8,230 nt of DNA from Methanobacteriota archaeon (GTDB lineage: Archaea > Thermoplasmatota > Poseidoniia > Poseidoniales > Poseidoniaceae), in contig WTIV01000077.1 in assembly GCA_011525095.1 (NCBI GenBank), positions 1 to 8,230 on the forward strand, written 5' to 3'. Position 1 is the first letter of the stretch; each line of letters begins with the position of its first letter. Under the pieces are notes generated by a model, which was not told the origin of the DNA, searched no databases, and worked only from the letters and a program-made list of their open reading frames with translations. Made by a program: the position numbers and the translations under genes. This document shows positions 5,401 through 8,230 of the stretch, one piece after another.

Positions 5401-8230
5401 ATCCAAATGGGAATACTTCTCCACTAACCGTATCTAGCGGGTCTAATCAGTTTTATCAAATCTCATACTCTAACTGGTCTACATCGGTGGTGTCAATTTC
5501 CAATCCTCAGTTTGCTACATCCGGTACATACACTGATTCCTCAGGAAGAGATTGGTCGATGATTGATATTGAGTTTGCAGCAAACGATTCTAATTTCAAT
5601 ATCGGCTCATTCGCAATCGGGTATAATTTGCTAGAAAATGTATCCGGGTTAGGTCAGACGGTCAAAGACTATCACGACCAAAACTCGAACAATGGTCAAA
5701 TCGATATCGTGAATGTCCCAATAACTTGGACAGCTTCTACAGGTGGCGTTGCAATCGATGGAGGAGTATATCATGAAAATATGATTACTAACCATCCCTT
5801 TAGTGTCCCAGTTACTTGGTATCCAACTGGTGATTTGCAAGGATTTAGTACGCAACATCACCATTTACTTGGAAATGAAAATATCGACGAAATTCACTTG
5901 ATAGGTATGGATTCATCCGGTGACAGTGTAACAATAACTGTGACAGACATCCACAACAGCCCAGTTTTCACCCAAAGTAGTGGCTTTGGCATGCTGAAAC
6001 TGCAAAACAATTCATCGGTATCTGAAATCGGTGGTAGGTTGGTAGTAGATTGGCTGTTCGAGGTAGACTGGGATTGGAACGATTCTCAATCAATGATTTG
6101 GACTGCTCAAGCATACGAAATTATAGCCGGAAACTTGGAGGGTCTCTCTCCTGCTACTGCACAGTCCGGAGATGTAGGAATTCAAGCTAGCGAAAACGAT
6201 CTTCAAGTCGACACATGGAAGGTTGTCGATTTCTACGGTCATGAGTTGTCTGACATGTTCTCTCCAGATTACCCATTCTGGGCTAAATCTGGAAGTCAAG
6301 TTTCAGTTTCAGGAACTGTACGCTTTGAGAATACGCTCGACCTTAGACCACAAACTGAAGATTTCGAAGTCGCGGTTAGTATAGGGGGGTCAGACGTAAT
6401 CCTAAATTCAACTGGTAACGGACAGTGGACTGGTCTTGTAACATTGCCCGTCAACAATACACAAGTGAACCTAACTCCATACGTAATCAGGGCTGGACCT
6501 GCAACAGGTGCGGCAGGTGCAGAGGATACAACTTTCACTAGTCCTGTCACAATATTGCTTGATTCAGAATCACCTTATGCATCCAATCTTCAGGTTAACT
6601 CTGGCCAGCGATTACTAGCCGCAGACGGATACACATGGGACCCTAGCACACCGTTGTCTCTTCAAATTACAATTACAGATAATCAAGCACTTGGCAATGA
6701 AGTTGTCATGCATTATTGGCGTCAGGAATTAGATGACACAAATCTTGATGGTGTTGCAGATGAGTCAGAATATAGAACAATGTCGAAACCTCTGCCAGAA
6801 GGTGTGGCTGGTGAGAGAACGGTCTCATTTGGTGGAATCGATGTTTCTGGAATGCAGATGAATGCTAAACTTTCTGTTTACTTTACCTCGATAGATTATG
6901 CTGGTCATGAATTACTGTTCGGAGGAAGTCCAGGTCTTGATAATGACATGGCAACAATGATTATTGCAGTAAATGAACCAACAACAATACCTCTCTCATC
7001 ATTGGAGTTGGATTCGGTTAACGACCAATTACTCGCAGGACAAATGCACAACCTCACGATGGAAATCAGTGATGCGAACGGAGTTGATTCAATCGACATC
7101 GTTACCGTGAAGCTACTTGGTGCAGATGTAGACGAAGTAGGTGTAATGAATTGGGAGCCTAGAAATGGAGCAATTTACACAAATAATGAATCACAACTAA
7201 CACTTCATGACGTAATTACCACACAAGGTGATGGAGATTCTTGGTATGTGTCTTGGCACTTTAGTTTGGATTGGGATTTCGATGAATCATTAGTTCCTGA
7301 ATATGCTTTACCTGCTATAGTCGTCTATGATGATGATGATTTGAACCCTGTAGCATTGCTCACAAACCTAGGCGATATTCGTTGGCAACTAGACAATGAC
7401 CTCAAGGTTACATTAGATGAAAAATCTGACAACACACCACCGATTTCTCAACCATCATCCGAGCATATATTTGTCCAGCCAGGAGATGATCTTACTTTCA
7501 CTGGTAAGGTCGTGTATAGAAAATCGGGAGTTCCTGTCGAAATTCTACCTAGCCAGGGTCTTGAAGTAACAGTTAGCACAAGTTATGGTAGTGAACCTCT
7601 TCAAGTATATGCAGAAGTTGTTGAGGGTGGCAGTTGGGAAACAGGTCTGATTTTACCATCTAGGTCACTATCTACGCCTGATTTGGTAGTAGATTATTCA
7701 ATTACCGGAGTGCCTCTACCAGGATATGATTTATCTTCACTCAATACAATGATTACAGTAGATGAGACTTCACCAGTCGTTCAGTTCTCAACCGCACCAT
7801 TATCGCTCAACGATGAAGAATTAGAAACACTGCAATATTCTGTATTAATCATCGAGGAAGGAGGAATGCCCGCAGGTGATATTGCAGTCAATTGGGCATT
7901 TTTGAGAAATGGTTTGGTTATGGAAAATGGCCAGTCCAGTAGCATTATCCCTTATGTTGCTAACAACTCAGGTACATGGACATATTCAGGTAGTGTAGAT
8001 TTCACCGAAGGAGTAAATGTTACACTTGCAGATGGTGATGAACTAATTTGGTGGGTTGAAGTTGTCGATTTGGCAGGAAATGCTGCTAGAGGAACAGGTC
8101 TTTCAGAGATCGACCCTATGAATACGATATTCACTGTCCTATCCTTCGACTTAACTGTAACAAATATTGAAATTGCCCTTGCAGATGGTTCGATTCCAAA
8201 AGGGAACGAGGTTGTTGAAGGAACTGAAAT
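2436..8230 (+). CDS. Giant secreted multidomain surface protein (jelly-roll and Ig-like repeats), C-terminus off window
   Basis: One frame of 1931 full codons with no stop, still open at the right edge. Residues 1-24 are a Sec signal peptide (K2 and K6, hydrophobic 9-18, cleavage after V-A-S-A). Three jelly-roll modules follow at about 195-306, 340-475 and 580-718, with landmarks Y-D-x-F-C-V-E-L-S (368-376), W-D-G-G-L-L-Y-V-S (608-616) and P-G-W-[FY]-V-D (299-304, 704-709); this pattern is known from immune-inhibitor-A/MAM-like domains that bind glycans or proteins. D-L-A-D-D-G-V-I-D-W-E-F is at 928-939. From about 1150 a ~400-residue repeat begins, with Ig-like parts (D-x-x-S-P at 1376 and 1776; D-[YL]-A-G at 1487 and 1878). 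An EF-hand-like loop is at 1434-1445. All eight Cys lie between 322 and 666, and roughly forty N-x-S/T sequons are spread along the chain. No HExxH or other catalytic motif was seen. Role inferred: glycosylated, Ca-binding surface or adhesion protein. ATG 2436 is chosen for the signal peptide that follows; no strong SD precedes it. Anchor or sorting signals would be beyond the window. Confidence 0.92.
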   Translation, partial: MKSYTKTSLAMFLTVLMVSHVASAATSFWNGPSGLSGTSQTVSDAFEVPGNATVIDAWLHVDESGYLEDGYGVSWTGEDVPGNFTSGQFSNTMVGKFEGAMSLMPDSAVSNVDSFSSASLQLPSAWSHTGSIWEAVNPSGMNGTVSGTTRTMAHGSAPATAADGGVVAATLPGQGLPTSSSGALIAPQFTIPSPINNFNLSFTHSHHLDSLDGAWVEYKLDSGPWTYIEPSGGYTSTISANASVPNGANGSGFAVFGDGNFSGWNTVVFNLDNISGISNATLMQFRFQVWTDSNSTPRPGWFVDSFSVTNQGNSVGYWHHGCYSQTGGTCLYSNNAHAALESTIDLSNTSTGSKVQTRLEFDLEGSTYDNFCVELSADNGTTWTDISSGTSATTTDCRSRTGSIPGSSYTLPNGTTVFDDSGGFVTLDFSIPQAMLGSNNTSKIRYVVQTDSSVQYGSSTDEREGLTVDWFKIITSNGTTVDVNLLSNSTSASNYGINNAANDWAFIQIGAGGLSITDSLEDAPALPPGGWSISNQAGQTGWQFGGVCSNYTDGPSSFPSASLGFGTNLCGDYDSSSDNSLFSPSYYVPLGASARFVWQHWMCSEDGWDGGLLYVSTNGGAWNQAFVNYTNSTNWYDGTITSTTGFIGTNVWDGRQYVAASGQFSCTSSANIPWLSMEYDVSNLSGNNVSFRFRQISDTAVQEPGWYVDDIGLEVDWFETEGSWRSPLVSTNDLGYGFVDADVILPANTWYGVDVLDASGQVIPGHENMSLPLSLASIDRDNHSGIYIEVNLGTNDQYYTPLIRELTVGATRYFGDSNGWNIPSSLTRLSNGTWINNGGGTIAVTGDSGLSSRPISSATLTGNFTGVTASLTTSGTQSVSSTNVNSVLDLGDMRTSVTPRVTFAPGAYASEIVFRGAFAQPAHGATIDLADDGVIDWEFSSMPGYGSYGWQTQINSNQIEHSLDVQDTGTLQVMIPDGANVHSMLIGLNPNGNTSPLTVSSGSNQFYQISYSNWSTSVVSISNPQFATSGTYTDSSGRDWSMIDIEFAANDSNFNIGSFAIGYNLLENVSGLGQTVKDYHDQNSNNGQIDIVNVPITWTASTGGVAIDGGVYHENMITNHPFSVPVTWYPTGDLQGFSTQHHHLLGNENIDEIHLIGMDSSGDSVTITVTDIHNSPVFTQSSGFGMLKLQNNSSVSEIGGRLVVDWLFEVDWDWNDSQSMIWTAQAYEIIAGNLEGLSPATAQSGDVGIQASENDLQVDTWKVVDFYGHELSDMFSPDYPFWAKSGSQVSVSGTVRFENTLDLRPQTEDFEVAVSIGGSDVILNSTGNGQWTGLVTLPVNNTQVNLTPYVIRAGPATGAAGAEDTTFTSPVTILLDSESPYASNLQVNSGQRLLAADGYTWDPSTPLSLQITITDNQALGNEVVMHYWRQELDDTNLDGVADESEYRTMSKPLPEGVAGERTVSFGGIDVSGMQMNAKLSVYFTSIDYAGHELLFGGSPGLDNDMATMIIAVNEPTTIPLSSLELDSVNDQLLAGQMHNLTMEISDANGVDSIDIVTVKLLGADVDEVGVMNWEPRNGAIYTNNESQLTLHDVITTQGDGDSWYVSWHFSLDWDFDESLVPEYALPAIVVYDDDDLNPVALLTNLGDIRWQLDNDLKVTLDEKSDNTPPISQPSSEHIFVQPGDDLTFTGKVVYRKSGVPVEILPSQGLEVTVSTSYGSEPLQVYAEVVEGGSWETGLILPSRSLSTPDLVVDYSITGVPLPGYDLSSLNTMITVDETSPVVQFSTAPLSLNDEELETLQYSVLIIEEGGMPAGDIAVNWAFLRNGLVMENGQSSSIIPYVANNSGTWTYSGSVDFTEGVNVTLADGDELIWWVEVVDLAGNAARGTGLSEIDPMNTIFTVLSFDLTVTNIEIALADGSIPKGNEVVEGTE
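3018..3353 (+). repeat. Jelly-roll module 1 of the giant protein (residues ~195-306)
   Basis: The module opens with the F-N-L-S-F-T-H strand. D-G-A-W-V-E-Y-K-L-D-S-G-P-W (212-225) matches the D-G-x-V-E-x-S-x-D-G-G-x-W core of immune-inhibitor-A-like jelly rolls. It closes with P-G-W-F-V-D (299-304). It contains no Cys, unlike modules 2 and 3. Boundaries are approximate. Confidence 0.65.
3453..3860 (+). repeat. Jelly-roll module 2 of the giant protein (residues ~340-475)
   Basis: The core Y-D-N-F-C-V-E-L-S-A-D-N-G-T-T-W (368-383) is the clearest family match. The module closes with G-L-T-V-D-W-F (465-471), which aligns with the end of module 3. Cys372 and Cys397 fall inside it and probably pair. 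Confidence 0.65.
4173..4589 (+). repeat. Jelly-roll module 3 of the giant protein (residues ~580-718)
   Basis: It contains H-W-M-C-S-E-D-G-W-D-G-G-L-L-Y-V-S (600-616), then N-G-G-A-W (618-622), and closes with P-G-W-Y-V-D-D-I (704-711) and V-D-W-F (715-718). The closing P-G-W-Y-V-D-D-I is the best family signature in the protein. Cys603 and Cys666 are inside it. Confidence 0.7.
5883..6557 (+). repeat. Long repeat, unit A, C-terminal half only (residues ~1150-1374)
   Basis: This copy lacks the Ig-like front part. It starts with I-D-E-I, runs through F-T-Q-S-S-G-F to the W-L-F-E-V-D-W-D-W motif (1206-1214), then S-V-S-G-T-V (1290-1295) and W-T-G-L-V-T-L-P (1331-1338), and ends at the next D-S-E-S-P. 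Each landmark recurs in unit B about 400 residues later. Confidence 0.65.
6561..7760 (+). repeat. Long repeat, unit B, complete (residues ~1376-1775)
   Basis: This is the only complete copy. The Ig-like front runs from D-S-E-S-P (1376-1380) to D-Y-A-G-H (1487-1491), with the EF-hand-like loop (1434-1445) inserted. Then come W-H-F-S-L-D-W-D-F (1607-1615), F-T-G-K-V (1688-1692) and W-E-T-G-L-I-L-P (1734-1741), ending at D-E-T-S-P (1776). The length is 400 residues from one D-x-x-S-P to the next. Confidence 0.65.
6735..6770 (+). other. EF-hand-like calcium-binding loop in the giant protein (residues 1434-1445)
   Basis: D-T-N-L-D-G-V-A-D-E-S-E: Asp1, Asn3, Asp5, Gly6, Asp9 and Glu12 match the D-x-[DN]-x-D-G-x-x-D-x-x-E calcium loop at every ligand position. 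The hydrophobic residue at position 8 is replaced by Ala, with Val at 7. It sits between strands of an Ig-like module, so it is probably a free dockerin-like loop rather than a helical EF hand. Confidence 0.65.
7761..8228 (+). repeat. Long repeat, unit C, Ig-like front, cut by window edge (residues ~1776-1931)
   Basis: It starts D-E-T-S-P (1776-1780), continues L-Q-Y-S-V-L-I-I-E and I-A-V-N-W-A-F-L-R, and reaches V-V-D-L-A-G-N (1876-1882), parallel to unit B's L-Q-I-T-I, V-V-M-H-Y-W-R and S-I-D-Y-A-G-H. D-x-A-G-N is a well-known signature of bacterial Ig-like domains. No calcium loop is seen in this copy so far. Confidence 0.65.

Noticed and set aside
7327..7341. Microsatellite (GAT)4 in TATGATGATGATGATTTG
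   Set aside because: Four triplets coding Y-D-D-D-D are too short to suggest phase variation and fit the acidic character of the protein.
2436..8230. Metalloprotease or other enzyme domain in the giant protein, suggested by the M6-like jelly rolls and by His clusters (204-207, 1141-1143)
   Set aside because: No HExxH, no Ser/Asp/His catalytic context and no glycosidase signature was found. The His residues are isolated in loops or strands.
1..8230. CRISPR arrays, insertion sequences, attachment sites or phage genes
   Set aside because: No short direct-repeat array, transposase frame, terminal inverted repeats or partial tRNA copy was seen. Both tRNAs are intact and flanked by ordinary promoters.

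Overview
The window most likely comes from a planktonic marine archaeon of the Thermoplasmatota, best guess Candidatus Poseidoniales (Marine Group II). The evidence is archaeal-type tRNA genes with encoded CCA and no intron, AT-rich TATA-like boxes 26-30 bp upstream of the tRNAs, moderate G+C, and a very large Sec-exported surface protein rich in N-glycosylation sequons. The domain call is fairly secure from the tRNAs and promoters. The order is an inference from general resemblance and has not been tested by a search.

Layout. Positions 1-1946 hold a two-gene operon on the minus strand. The upstream gene (813-1946) encodes a six-helix membrane protein ending in two four-cysteine zinc-ribbon-like knuckles. 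It is translationally coupled through a TGATG overlap, with a good Shine-Dalgarno just before it, to a SufS/CsdA-type PLP-dependent cysteine desulfurase (1-813, C-terminus beyond the window). Positions 2095-2358 hold two divergent tRNA genes, tRNA-Ser(GGA) on minus and tRNA-Thr(GGT) on plus, with back-to-back TATA-like boxes and a small inverted repeat between them. From 2436 to the right edge runs one uninterrupted plus-strand reading frame of 1931 codons that does not end in the window. I translated it through by eye and found no stop.

The giant protein has a Sec signal peptide (residues 1-24), then an N-terminal half with three diverged jelly-roll modules of the kind found in immune-inhibitor-A/MAM-like proteins. 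These carry all eight cysteines. A middle part with a D-D-G-x-I-D-W-E-F motif follows. The C-terminal part is built on a long repeat of about 400 residues, seen in five separate landmark motifs that recur 391-403 residues apart. The repeat includes a D-x-x-S-P...D-x-A-G-x Ig-like fold and an EF-hand-like loop. It looks like a glycosylated, Ca-binding cell-surface or adhesion protein. No catalytic motif was seen.

Nothing suggests mobile elements, CRISPR or a defence system. The most interesting items are the ~400-residue super-repeat, the jelly-roll triplication with its confined cysteines, the membrane zinc-ribbon protein coupled to a cysteine desulfurase, and two palindromes placed near predicted transcription starts.
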